A DNA stretch of 64,000 bases from Promethearchaeota archaeon (GTDB lineage: Archaea; Asgardarchaeota; Lokiarchaeia; Sigynarchaeales; SOKP01), in NCBI GenBank assembly GCA_004524515.1, contig SDNV01000002.1, positions 7,473-71,472 on the forward strand, written 5' to 3'. A program made the position numbers and the translations under genes. The notes under the pieces were generated by a model. It did not search any database. It was not told the origin of the DNA and saw only the letters and a list, made by a program, of their open reading frames with translations. The first letter of the stretch is position 1, and each line of letters opens with the position of its first letter. This document shows positions 55,704 through 64,000 of the stretch, in pieces.

Positions 55704-57299
55704 CTAATTACTCTTTTTTCTAAAATAATTAATATTGATTTCTGGGAAACAAGAATCAATATCTTCTATTTGTTCCAACTCATGTAATGATATCCTTCTT
55801 TCATCTTGAAAGTCTTTTGCCCCCCATATGAGTTTATTAAATCTTTGATGATGATGATGAAACCTTTGGTTAGCATACTCTTTAGCTTGTTTAGTATATA
55901 ATAAAAATGGCCAATCACTCCCTTCCATCAATAAAAGTTCCCGAGCAATTTGTTTGAGGATTCTTTCTTGCCATTCATCTGGATTAGGATAGAATTCTAA
56001 TATATTTTCAAATTCTCTAATGGAACCGTTTATATAGGGCCAAATCCAACCATGTTCCTTGTTTAACCATACTTGAAACTGACCACCCTCCCCCCAACTA
56101 CTTCTTCCCATTTTAATAGTAGAGAATTGGGTTTTATATTTCGCAATATAATCTGAAAATGTTATTATTTCAATATTTTCATGCTGTGAAAGGAGTTCAA
56201 ACACTTTTTTTAACCAATCTATCCCTTCCATCCACCAATGACCATAAAGCTCAAAATCGTAGGGAGAAACAATAATACCCTCTCTATTATATTGCTTGTA
56301 AAAATCAGCTAGTTCATTGTTTAAAGTAAGAATAAAATGAAATGCGTGTTCTTCTATTTTTTGCTTTGCTAGTTGGATATCATATAATTGTTTAGATTCA
56401 CTTCCTATTTTTTTGCTTGTAATTCTCCAGTAATGTAGACCAGATTCATGGTCTTTCTTATGAAATTCACGATAATATTCATTACCAGGATATCCTATTG
56501 TAGCATCCCAGACTTGTCTACTGGTATTTATATTTCTACCAAAGACGCTTACTCCCGATTCCAATCGATATCCTAAATTCGTATCCAATCCTATGTCGTT
56601 TTTTTGTTCAATTATTTCAGCATCCAATATACCGTGAGAATCTACAAAAAAATATTCTAAACCAGAATTATTAAGCCAATAATCAATACTTTCTCTTACT
56701 TTGCCATCTTTATATTCCTTAGGACGATATGCACATTCAGGGATCCATATGCCCTTTGGCTCTCGATTAAAATGCTTTTTATGAGTATCCACCGCAGTTT
56801 GAATCTGCGAAAAAATCCCGGAATCACTTTCCATCAGAGGTAAAAAACCATGCGTAGCACCACACGTAATTAACTCAATCATGCCCTCGTCTTCTAACCA
56901 CTTAAAAGAACTATTCAAATCGCGATAATAATTATGATAATACGTATCAAGGACTTTTTCATGATTTTCCAAATGGAATTGAGCAATCGCTTGTTGTTGA
57001 GGATGATTGTCAAACCGTTGAATATCACTTTTACATCGTTTAATCTTGTCTTCCATATACTCCCCGAAACGATTTTTCAGATATTCATCGGCTAATTGCT
57101 CTGCCAAAATCGGAGTTATATTAATGGTTAAGGCTGTTTTAATTCCACTATCTTTTAGTTCTCTAAGAATATTTAACATAGGGATATATGTCTCGTTCAT
57201 GGCCTCCATCATCCATTCCTCGCCTGCAGGCCACGTTCCGCTTTTTTTACACCATGGGATATGCCCGTGTAAGACTAAACCAAAATAACCAAGCGACAT
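55704..57299 (-). CDS. Glycoside hydrolase family 57 protein (branching-enzyme-like)
   Basis: A 531-residue GH57 protein. The N-terminal LVLHGHIPW contains the HGH motif and is followed by WPAGEEW. The likely nucleophile is E188 in GIWIPECAYRP and the acid/base D348 in SPYDFELYGHWW, the pair described for GH57 branching enzymes. Length and the helical C-terminal domain match that group, so 1,4-alpha-glucan branching or transfer is likely. There is no signal peptide, so it acts in the cytosol. A short decayed relative lies at 59329. Confidence 0.88.
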   Translation of the reverse strand: MSLGYFGLVLHGHIPWCKKSGTWPAGEEWMMEAMNETYIPMLNILRELKDSGIKTALTINITPILAEQLADEYLKNRFGEYMEDKIKRCKSDIQRFDNHPQQQAIAQFHLENHEKVLDTYYHNYYRDLNSSFKWLEDEGMIELITCGATHGFLPLMESDSGIFSQIQTAVDTHKKHFNREPKGIWIPECAYRPKEYKDGKVRESIDYWLNNSGLEYFFVDSHGILDAEIIEQKNDIGLDTNLGYRLESGVSVFGRNINTSRQVWDATIGYPGNEYYREFHKKDHESGLHYWRITSKKIGSESKQLYDIQLAKQKIEEHAFHFILTLNNELADFYKQYNREGIIVSPYDFELYGHWWMEGIDWLKKVFELLSQHENIEIITFSDYIAKYKTQFSTIKMGRSSWGEGGQFQVWLNKEHGWIWPYINGSIREFENILEFYPNPDEWQERILKQIARELLLMEGSDWPFLLYTKQAKEYANQRFHHHHQRFNKLIWGAKDFQDERRISLHELEQIEDIDSCFPEININYFRKKSN

Positions 57300-57578
57300 T
57301 GTTATAATAATATAGTTTAAATTTCTAATTATAGTTTCTTTTTGGTAGAAAAGAGGATTAAAAAAAAATAAACAAGAAAAAAAAGGAAGGAGATTAATTG
57401 TTAATAATTTCTATATACGAATTATGTAGATGAAAATATGGTCCTTTAAAAAAAGTTACAGCCCTTCATTTAAATACATAGATTTAAAAACTTTTAGATT
57501 ATTAATCCTTTGGTTATAAGAATATTCTTAATATTCTACAAAGAATAATTTGAAATTACATTAGTCTTAAAAAAGATT

Positions 57579-58427
57579 ATGGTACAAATTGAAATTCATT
57601 GCCCTTCTTGTTCTAAAAAAGGATTAATTGAGGTTGAAGAAAATCTTATTTTTAAGTGCGAAAGAGGAGTATCAGCAATTAATGTGGATGAAAATTTAAT
57701 TTGTTCACATTCATTTGTAGCGTATATTGATAAAAATTTAAAAGTAAGAGATTGTTTTTTAACCGACTTCAAAATAGAAACCCCTGAAATGGAATTAGAT
57801 CAAATAAAAAAAGTTAAAGATACTCTAACTCAAGATCTTATTGATGTTTATTTGATTACAATTAATATAAATGCTCTCTGGCTTACATTTATTCTAAGAA
57901 GTTGTTTTTATAAGAAAAAAATTTTAATCATTAATAACATGGAAGCCCTAAATTGCCACCTTATCAATTTTTTTAATTTTATTTTTCAAGACTCATTTGA
58001 ATTTGATATTATTTTTGATACAATGGATAATTACAAAAAAGATAAAAAAAAATATAGAGAATTCATAGTCATCGACAGTAATAACATTATTAATGATAAA
58101 AATAATATCATGAAACCCAAAATGATAAAAATAGAAAGAATCATTGTTCAAAAGTTTTTAGCTGAACAAGATCCGAAATCTAGTTTAATTTTAATAAGAA
58201 ACGAAATTCAAAAACTATTTACGTTATCCCAGGAAATCATAACTTTTAATAAAAGTTTAAAAGAAAATGAAGAACTGACTTCAAAAAAGATTATGGATTA
58301 TTTTGAAGAAGTTATAAATATCAAAGTTCAATCATATTATTTAGATTTTTTATTTGAAATTATTAACAATTACTTTAATATTAAGCTCGCCATGAGCTCT
58401 AAAACTTCTAATTTCCTTGGATTTTAA
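57579..58427 (+). CDS. Uncharacterised zinc-finger protein, paralog D
   Basis: A 282-residue fourth member of the family at 18.2-21.1 kb. CPSC and CSHSF give the same putative C2CH zinc site. AYIDKNLKVRDCFLTDF is the conserved block, with some drift (DCF for DYF), and FYKKKILIIN matches the central strand. It is more divergent than the three tandem copies. It converges on the seven-helix gene 63 bases downstream, so both families meet again here. The 279 bases upstream hold only A/T-rich DNA. Confidence 0.7.
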   Translation: MVQIEIHCPSCSKKGLIEVEENLIFKCERGVSAINVDENLICSHSFVAYIDKNLKVRDCFLTDFKIETPEMELDQIKKVKDTLTQDLIDVYLITININALWLTFILRSCFYKKKILIINNMEALNCHLINFFNFIFQDSFEFDIIFDTMDNYKKDKKKYREFIVIDSNNIINDKNNIMKPKMIKIERIIVQKFLAEQDPKSSLILIRNEIQKLFTLSQEIITFNKSLKENEELTSKKIMDYFEEVINIKVQSYYLDFLFEIINNYFNIKLAMSSKTSNFLGF

Positions 58428-58489
58428 TTTCTTATTAAGATTATTTTTTAAAGAAATTAGAATTGAAAAAAAATAAAAAATTTAGATAA

Positions 58490-59221
58490 CTAAGACTTTT
58501 TTTCCTTTAAAAAGAGCTTTTTCATCCATTCAGGCAATATAAAGGCACCGTAAATTTCTATAGCTGCTAAAATAAGGAGAAGCCTCACTATTATTATAAT
58601 TACGATGTTTAAGGGTAATGTATCTAAAATTGATGCTATTACAAATGATGTGCTTGATAAGAAGAATAATAAACCTTTTAAACGTATTTCAGAATCTTTG
58701 CTTTTACGGCTTTCACGGAAAAATAAAAAACCCGTTATAAATACATTAATAAGTATGATAAGAAGATACCCTGTCAGAAAAGGACCGGTATGCGGATCAA
58801 TTGGACTTTCTAATTGTCCTATTAAGGAAATATTAGTAAACAGTAAGTAAAAGAAAAATAAACTATATACAATTCCAAAGATAGTGTATATTGATAAAAT
58901 CAGTTTTTGCTTATCCTTATATATAAGATCTGTAATAACGACCATCCAAGACAAGGTAGCCCAAGGAACCAGTGTATATGCACATAAAAAAAACATCTCG
59001 GGGGATAATCCGCTCCCAGTTGTGAGTATTAGAATAAATGCTAATCCGTGTGTAAACCAAACTTCTGACAATAATATCATAGAAATGCCCATAAATAGAA
59101 GAGGTCTGCTTTTATATTTGAAGTATTTCGATATCAATACTAATCCTACAATTATATTTAGAATGACATAAAGGACAGACATAGATCCGTTTAATATTTC
59201 TAAGGGTGTTAATTCTACCAT
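58490..59221 (-). CDS. Seven-helix membrane protein, paralog 2
   Basis: A 243-residue integral membrane protein similar to the one at 21267: the LTPLEILNGSM start, seven hydrophobic segments, a T-D-L motif after helix 3 (VITDLIYKDKQK; TDLKYKKLQK in paralog 1), the EIRLKG loop before helix 6 and the PEWMKKLFLKE tail. I use ATG 59221, which aligns with paralog 1; a GTG lies 12 bases upstream. Function unknown. Confidence 0.7.
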   Translation of the reverse strand: MVELTPLEILNGSMSVLYVILNIIVGLVLISKYFKYKSRPLLFMGISMILLSEVWFTHGLAFILILTTGSGLSPEMFFLCAYTLVPWATLSWMVVITDLIYKDKQKLILSIYTIFGIVYSLFFFYLLFTNISLIGQLESPIDPHTGPFLTGYLLIILINVFITGFLFFRESRKSKDSEIRLKGLLFFLSSTSFVIASILDTLPLNIVIIIIVRLLLILAAIEIYGAFILPEWMKKLFLKEKKS

Positions 59222-59328
59222 TGATTTAATCACTAATTTTTTAAAGAGAATTTCTATACATATAACATTTTACTCAACCTATTTAAATTATGAGTAAGTT
59301 ATTTTCAAAATCCTTCCTATCAATTATC

Positions 59329-59475
59329 TTATAACTCCCTCAAAGTATTTAACATAGTAATATTTGTCTCTTTCTTACTCTCTATAACCCATTCATCTAC
59401 GGCAAGCCAAATTTCGCTCTTTTTACACCATGGCATATGTCCATGTAAGACTAAACCAAGATATCCAAGTTTCAA
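59329..59475 (-). pseudogene. Decayed N-terminal fragment of a GH57 gene
   Basis: Translation from TTG 59475 gives LKLGYLGLVLHGHMPWCKKS and continues to NTLREL before a TAA. This is clearly the same as the first 48 residues of the GH57 protein at 55704 (LGYFGLVLHGHIPWCKKS to NILREL). The WPAGEEW motif is degraded (WLAVDEW), and nothing of the remaining 480 residues follows. It is a leftover of a duplicated gene. It sits in a 380-base space without other genes. Confidence 0.8.
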
Positions 59476-59601
59476 TATTAAAAAATAAAAGTGATGAGTT
59501 TCAATTATATTTTTTTAATGAAAAAGGGAGTTAAGATATAATAATAAAGATTAGAAGAAAAAGAATAAAAAATTATTATACCTTTCAATCTAGTTCAAAA
59601 T

Positions 59602-60798
59602 CTACAATTTGAAGCGGGTGCACATAAGGTATTGGAGGGGCATATCATCATTACTATACTCGTGATAAGCAACGATTATGGTTCCATCCTCTACCTGAGT
59701 AACACTCGGGTAACCTATATGCCAGTATTGACTCATGATCAACATATCCTGAAGACCACGAGAACCTTTGCCCGGTTTTGGGGTCGGAACTCCTCCTTCC
59801 CTAATGACAAACTCGTTTTTGATATCCCATGTCAAGCCGTCTTCAGAGATGCAACCACGCACCCCCCAGGGTGTCTTTCTATAGCCATACACTGCCAACA
59901 CTCGCCCATCTTTTAGCTGCATGACATCAGCCGGGTAGCCCCAGAGAGCAGTCCTCTTTGGTGGGCTCCATGTGACCCCATCGTCATCCGACCAAGTGAA
60001 CCACATGTTATCCTGCCGTTTTGGCCTGTGGGCAGTTCTCATTAAGCACACGAGTTTTCCATCCTTAAGTCGTGCCATACCTGGTTCCGTGAAACTTATG
60101 ATGCTTGCTGGATCAAATGCAACAGTTGACCAATATTCCCAATTATCGCCGCCATCATCTGATCTCAACAAGAAACAGCGTTCTAGCTCGGTTCCACCTC
60201 CTTCTAACCATTCCCCTGTCATAGATAATGTTCCTGCCAAGGGCATTAATAATCCTCTGTCTGGAAGCTCAATTATGTGCCCAGCACCAGAACCACCGCA
60301 TGCATAGGGACTCAATGATGAACTGGCAATTGGGCTTGTGTTGACCTCAATCGGATGGGACCATTTGTTCCCTCCGTCCTTGGATTTGAGTATAGCATAC
60401 CCTGTCTGCCTTTTAAGGCGCTCTGGGAATCCTGGAGGAGGCATTCCTAGCATCTGATCGCCCTCGGATTTAATTCCTGTGGGGGCGAGGAAATTGCATA
60501 CCCGTGTATGCATTAAAATAGTACCTTTGGATGTTTGGGCAAAAGCACAGTCCCAATTGCCCATAAATTTGGTATAAGGCCAAATAACTCGTTTAGTACT
60601 TGGATCCCAGCTCTTTCCTCCGTCTGTTGATTTGATGAAGCAGGATTGACCGCTGTCGGCGTGTATGGGCCATCTCTCCTCATTGAATCCTAAGAAAAGC
60701 TCACCGTTCTGGAGCAGGACTAAACTGACTTGATTGCAAGCATGCGCCAGCTTTGGGTCTTTATAGACGAATACATGCTCAACATCTTTTATATTCAT
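59602..60798 (-). CDS. Sialidase/BNR-repeat-family protein, probably acquired
   Basis: A 398-residue six-bladed propeller-type protein with Asp-boxes: STDGGKSW (57-64), SKDGGNKW, SDDGGDNW, SDDDGVTW and SEDGLTW. The family includes exo-sialidases and related glycan-active or glycan-binding enzymes. There is no signal peptide, so the protein seems cytosolic. The coding DNA is visibly richer in G and C than its neighbours and uses codons such as CCC and GGG more freely, which suggests acquisition from a bacterium. The catalytic set of true sialidases cannot be confirmed by eye. Confidence 0.8.
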   Translation of the reverse strand: MNIKDVEHVFVYKDPKLAHACNQVSLVLLQNGELFLGFNEERWPIHADSGQSCFIKSTDGGKSWDPSTKRVIWPYTKFMGNWDCAFAQTSKGTILMHTRVCNFLAPTGIKSEGDQMLGMPPPGFPERLKRQTGYAILKSKDGGNKWSHPIEVNTSPIASSSLSPYACGGSGAGHIIELPDRGLLMPLAGTLSMTGEWLEGGGTELERCFLLRSDDGGDNWEYWSTVAFDPASIISFTEPGMARLKDGKLVCLMRTAHRPKRQDNMWFTWSDDDGVTWSPPKRTALWGYPADVMQLKDGRVLAVYGYRKTPWGVRGCISEDGLTWDIKNEFVIREGGVPTPKPGKGSRGLQDMLIMSQYWHIGYPSVTQVEDGTIIVAYHEYSNDDMPLQYLMCTRFKL

Positions 60799-61061
60799 TA
60801 TACAAAAACCTTCGATTTAGTATTTAATATGGGTTTAATTTAATTTTTTGTTTAATATATCTATAATTTAAAGGGAATAATAAAATATTTCTGATTAAAA
60901 TTAAAAGCTAAAATCTGGAAAAAAGATTGCTCTCAGAAAGCGAAAATTCATTTAAACAATAAGTTGTTGGAGAAATAAAATTCATTTAAAAAATATCAAA
61001 AACAAAAAAAAGGAATTAGATTATAAATTAATGGATTTTGAGATTTTTTAATACTATTTAT

Positions 61062-61793
61062 TTAAAGCTCAGAGCCACAGGCACTGCAATATTTTTCAGT
61101 ACCCGTGATTGGACTTCCACAATTTGGGCAAAATTTTTTAGTTATTGATGTTGTTGGTGCTTCTATAGGAGCTGGAGCCGGTTGAACTGTAGACTTAGAA
61201 ATAGGAGTACCAGAAATTGTAAGGTTCCTCAAATTTCCCAGTTTGAAATATCCAATAATACATAAAATCCAAACAATAATTCCTATTATAAACCCTACGA
61301 TTCCCAAAAATACTCCTATAATTGAACCTATTAACCCTAATAACATCGCATTTGTTAATTTTTTTGAACCATTAATTGCTGCCGCACTAATATAATCGGG
61401 AAACATGCTCCTGTTTTGTTCAAAGAATAAATTTAGATTTTTCCATGTCAAATATTGGAGTATCCCAACTATAATACCAATAATTCCTCCTATAATCGAA
61501 GTACTAAGACTGAAAGCGTTAATAAGTCTATTTGCATTTCTTGGATCTGCTCTCATTATAGCACCAATAAAACTTATTGCTAGTATAAATATTATTATAA
61601 CTCCAATAATTATAATAATAAACGATAATATGTAATATGACCGAAATTTTTTTAGATTCTCATTATTTAGCTTTAAATTTATTCTTTTTATAATTCCTAA
61701 TATAATTATAACATATATTAACCACATTAGAATTGCGATTATATTAACAATCGGAATAATGAAAAGAATTAGAAGTATCCCAATTGTATGCAT
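61062..61793 (-). CDS. Membrane protein with C-terminal zinc ribbon
   Basis: A 243-residue protein with four to five hydrophobic segments over residues 1-190, a proline-rich linker (TVQPAPAPIEAPTT) and a C-terminal double-CxxC ribbon (CPNCGSPITGTEKYCSAC). This is the common zinc-ribbon membrane protein architecture of archaea. No catalytic motif is present and its role is unknown. The 263-base upstream space (60799-61061) belongs to the next gene's control region and shows no gene. Confidence 0.75.
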   Translation of the reverse strand: MHTIGILLILFIIPIVNIIAILMWLIYVIIILGIIKRINLKLNNENLKKFRSYYILSFIIIIIGVIIIFILAISFIGAIMRADPRNANRLINAFSLSTSIIGGIIGIIVGILQYLTWKNLNLFFEQNRSMFPDYISAAAINGSKKLTNAMLLGLIGSIIGVFLGIVGFIIGIIVWILCIIGYFKLGNLRNLTISGTPISKSTVQPAPAPIEAPTTSITKKFCPNCGSPITGTEKYCSACGSEL

Positions 61794-61977
61794 TTTGCCA
61801 CCAAATTCTGCAAATTCTTTGTTTAAATCAATTTCAGAAATTTTTATTCCACCTTTTTAAATTTTTAATAGATATAACAAATCCTTTTAAAAAACTTTTA
61901 AATATTTTGATTTTACTATGAATTATTTCGTATAAATCTAAAATTATGATTAATTAATTAAATTTTTTAATTGTATT

Positions 61978-63405
61978 TTACTTCAAGCGTCTTTTTTTAC
62001 GAGGTTCTCTTAAAGTAAGATCATAAATCCATCGATAAATGCTGGTATTTTTAAGGTTAAATATGGGTTTTGTTTCGGTTATTCTTACTTCCTTGATTTT
62101 AGGCAGAAAAATAATAACTGAAATGACTCTCACAACACCCGAAATTAAAAATAAAAAATGAAATTTATTCATAAAAGTAATCGGGACAAATGTAATAATA
62201 ATACTTCCTGTTAAACCCCCTAAAACAATCCCGCACCCTAATAATAAGTTATATAATGCTAAACATTCACCCCGTCTCTCACTGGGGATATTATCATAGA
62301 TAAAATTAGAAGCTGCTAAATTAAAAGCAGTCCAACCTATTCCTCCTAATAATTGAGGACCCAAAATAATATCAAATGGAGTTAAAACAAAAATCCACAT
62401 TAAAGGTAAAATAGGGACAATAATAGCTCCAATGCGAAGTAATTGAACATTTCCAAAGCGATCAGAGAGTTTTCCAAGAAGAGGGAAAAAAAACAATGCC
62501 ACAATGGATGCAAATAGATTTACAAAAATAAAGATAGAATAGTTAAAATTCAATTCCTGTAGCATATAAACTGCGAAAAAAGGTCCTGCAATCCATTGTC
62601 CAAATGTCACTAAAGCGACAAACATAGTAAACTTTCCAAAATTTTCTTTAGGTAATTCATGGAAGAATTTAACTAAAGTAATTTGATCGAAGGGTTGGAA
62701 ATTAAAGGGAGGATAATAATGCTTAGTAAATAAAAATGCTGAAATTACACGTGTTATAAGCCCAATTAAAAAAATTATAATAAAACCAATCATCACTTGT
62801 TGTTGATCCTGATACCAATCCAAAGAAAAAGAGAATAGTAATGTTCCAAGTAAAGCAATACCCGTTGTTATCAGATTCCGTTTTGCAAAATATCGCCCCC
62901 GGAAATCCTCTGGGACTACATCACCCATTACTGAAAACCAAGGAGGTGTCATGATACCAGAATTTAACATATATATTAGATAAAGTCCAATAAGTATCCA
63001 AGAAAGGAAATTTAAGAGCAGATTATGCATAAATAAAATGGCGATTAATAGAAATAATGGCCAGATACATGCTTGACCAATAATACCTTGGAGAAGTATC
63101 GTTTTACGAGAATTCTTTTCGATTCTACGAGATGCAATAATTTGACCTATAGGAGATAATAATCCACCACAAGAATACAAAATACCCACTTGAAAAGGAG
63201 AGGAACCAATGCTTAGAGCGAAGGGAATTATATAATTATCACTTAATGTATTGCTCAAAACCCCAAAAGATCCCTCGGTAATAGAAACTTTCATAGTTTT
63301 TTTCTTTAACTTATCTGCATCAGACCAACTCTCTTCAAGATGCTTGCTTTTATTTGATTCACTATTCTCGTAATGATTTTTAATGGGTTGAGATGGATTC
63401 TCCAT
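61978..63405 (-). CDS. Major facilitator superfamily transporter
   Basis: A 475-residue protein with about twelve membrane helices. The loop LGKLSDRFGNV (motif A type) between helices 8 and 9 and the related RRIEKNSRKT segment in the first half mark an MFS carrier. The first 40 residues are hydrophilic and the C-terminus is strongly basic (REPRKKRRLK). Substrate unknown; drugs or metabolites are possible. Confidence 0.85.
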   Translation of the reverse strand: MENPSQPIKNHYENSESNKSKHLEESWSDADKLKKKTMKVSITEGSFGVLSNTLSDNYIIPFALSIGSSPFQVGILYSCGGLLSPIGQIIASRRIEKNSRKTILLQGIIGQACIWPLFLLIAILFMHNLLLNFLSWILIGLYLIYMLNSGIMTPPWFSVMGDVVPEDFRGRYFAKRNLITTGIALLGTLLFSFSLDWYQDQQQVMIGFIIIFLIGLITRVISAFLFTKHYYPPFNFQPFDQITLVKFFHELPKENFGKFTMFVALVTFGQWIAGPFFAVYMLQELNFNYSIFIFVNLFASIVALFFFPLLGKLSDRFGNVQLLRIGAIIVPILPLMWIFVLTPFDIILGPQLLGGIGWTAFNLAASNFIYDNIPSERRGECLALYNLLLGCGIVLGGLTGSIIITFVPITFMNKFHFLFLISGVVRVISVIIFLPKIKEVRITETKPIFNLKNTSIYRWIYDLTLREPRKKRRLK

Positions 63406-63656
63406 ACCAAGGTATCTCCTATTCAGCTGAAATTAAAAGAAAATATATGATAAATAGGTTTTGAAATGAAACAAATTTTATTTACTTTTTCTTACCATTT
63501 GCCTTTAATCTTATCTAATTTATAGTTTTTGAAAAATAACTATAAGAGTGATAAAAAAATTAATTGGATTAATCCAAACTTGAAAAATTTTTCTTGAAAA
63601 CAATTTATACCATTCCATATTAACTTATTTAATGTAATTGTAATTAAGGGGATAGA

Positions 63657-64000
63657 ATGTCTAAAGTTAAGAATGCGTATAACGAGATTGAGAAGGTTGT
63701 CGGGTCAGATTATATAACTGATAAGGATTATATGAAAGCGGCCTATTCCCGAAATGTTGATCCTGCATTCCCTGACCGTTGGGCAGATATAATAGTTAAA
63801 CCAGAGACTGTTCTTGAAGTATCGGAAATTGTTAAGATTGCTAATAAATATAAGATTCATATGGTGCCTCGTGGAGGTGGTGCTGATCTAGTTGGTGGTT
63901 CTGTTTCTGAAGGTGGTATCCTAATAGACCTTACAAGAATGAATAAAATTATAGAAATTAATGAGTCAGACTATTATTGTGAAGTTGAATGCGGTATAAC
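63657..64000 (+). CDS. GlcD-like FAD-linked oxidase, copy 4, partial
   Basis: The first 114 codons of a fourth paralog run off the right edge. MSKVKNAYNEIE, then FPDRWADIIVKPET and PRGGGADLVGGSVSEGG, match the copies at 33617, 41437 and 43043. Here the start is a clear ATG with AGGGGATAGA upstream, and it confirms the start positions I chose for the other copies. Confidence 0.9.
   Translation, partial: MSKVKNAYNEIEKVVGSDYITDKDYMKAAYSRNVDPAFPDRWADIIVKPETVLEVSEIVKIANKYKIHMVPRGGGADLVGGSVSEGGILIDLTRMNKIIEINESDYYCEVECGI

Noticed and set aside
1..64000. CRISPR array, tRNA/rRNA genes, complete insertion sequences
   Set aside because: I looked for regularly spaced short repeats, cloverleaf-like G/C-rich segments and transposase motifs and saw none that held up.

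Overview
The window looks like a piece of an Asgard archaeal chromosome, most likely Lokiarchaeia-like. The DNA is strongly A/T-rich. It carries archaeal informational genes (replication factor C large and small subunits, a 20S proteasome alpha subunit) beside a eukaryote-like Ras/Rab-type GTPase, very long coiled-coil/helical-repeat proteins and expanded paralogous zinc-ribbon and seven-helix membrane families. Ribosome binding sites are mostly of the GGTGA/GGAGG type. GTG and TTG starts are common, and at least two genes are best explained by ATA or ATT starts.

Layout. 1-7.4 kb: the end of a RecA/RadB-like ATPase, a small membrane protein, two tandem paralogous acyl-CoA synthetases that share a promoter block, a Sir2 deacylase, the small GTPase and the proteasome alpha subunit. 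7.5-16 kb: a small winged-helix-like protein, then two related repeat proteins of 584 and 1907 residues built from a helical module of about 123-130 residues. 16-22 kb: an ECF-S-like and a VTT/DedA-like membrane protein, three tandem paralogs of an uncharacterised zinc-finger protein (about 281 residues) and a seven-helix membrane protein. 22-26 kb: a minus-strand operon with GNAT acetyltransferase, RFC small subunit, a second divergent RFC small-like subunit and RFC large subunit. 26-28.5 kb: a zinc-ribbon protein, a small conserved protein, an RHH regulator with its own promoter, and a PAS protein broken by one TGA.

28.6-55.7 kb is a large acyl-CoA (fatty or aromatic acid) catabolism island: four enoyl-CoA hydratase-family genes, three more AMP-forming acyl-CoA ligases (one fused to an AbrB-like domain), two thiolases (one with its Zn-ribbon/OB-fold partner), three GlcD-like FAD oxidases with a GlcF-like CCG iron-sulfur protein, a 2,4-dienoyl-CoA-reductase-like flavoprotein, two nitroreductases (one fused to a ferredoxin), a carboxymuconolactone decarboxylase-family protein, a tandem VOC protein, an SDR, an MBL hydrolase and an acetoacetate decarboxylase-family enzyme. 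Together they could activate acids, carry out hydration and thiolysis, and pass electrons through flavin/Fe-S partners. No acyl-CoA dehydrogenase is visible here.

55.7-64 kb: a GH57 glycosidase and, 2 kb away, a short decayed GH57 fragment; a second copy of the zinc-finger/seven-helix gene pair; a more G/C-rich sialidase-like gene (probable transfer); a zinc-ribbon membrane protein; an MFS transporter; and the start of a fourth GlcD-like FAD oxidase. I saw no tRNA, rRNA, CRISPR array or complete insertion sequence.
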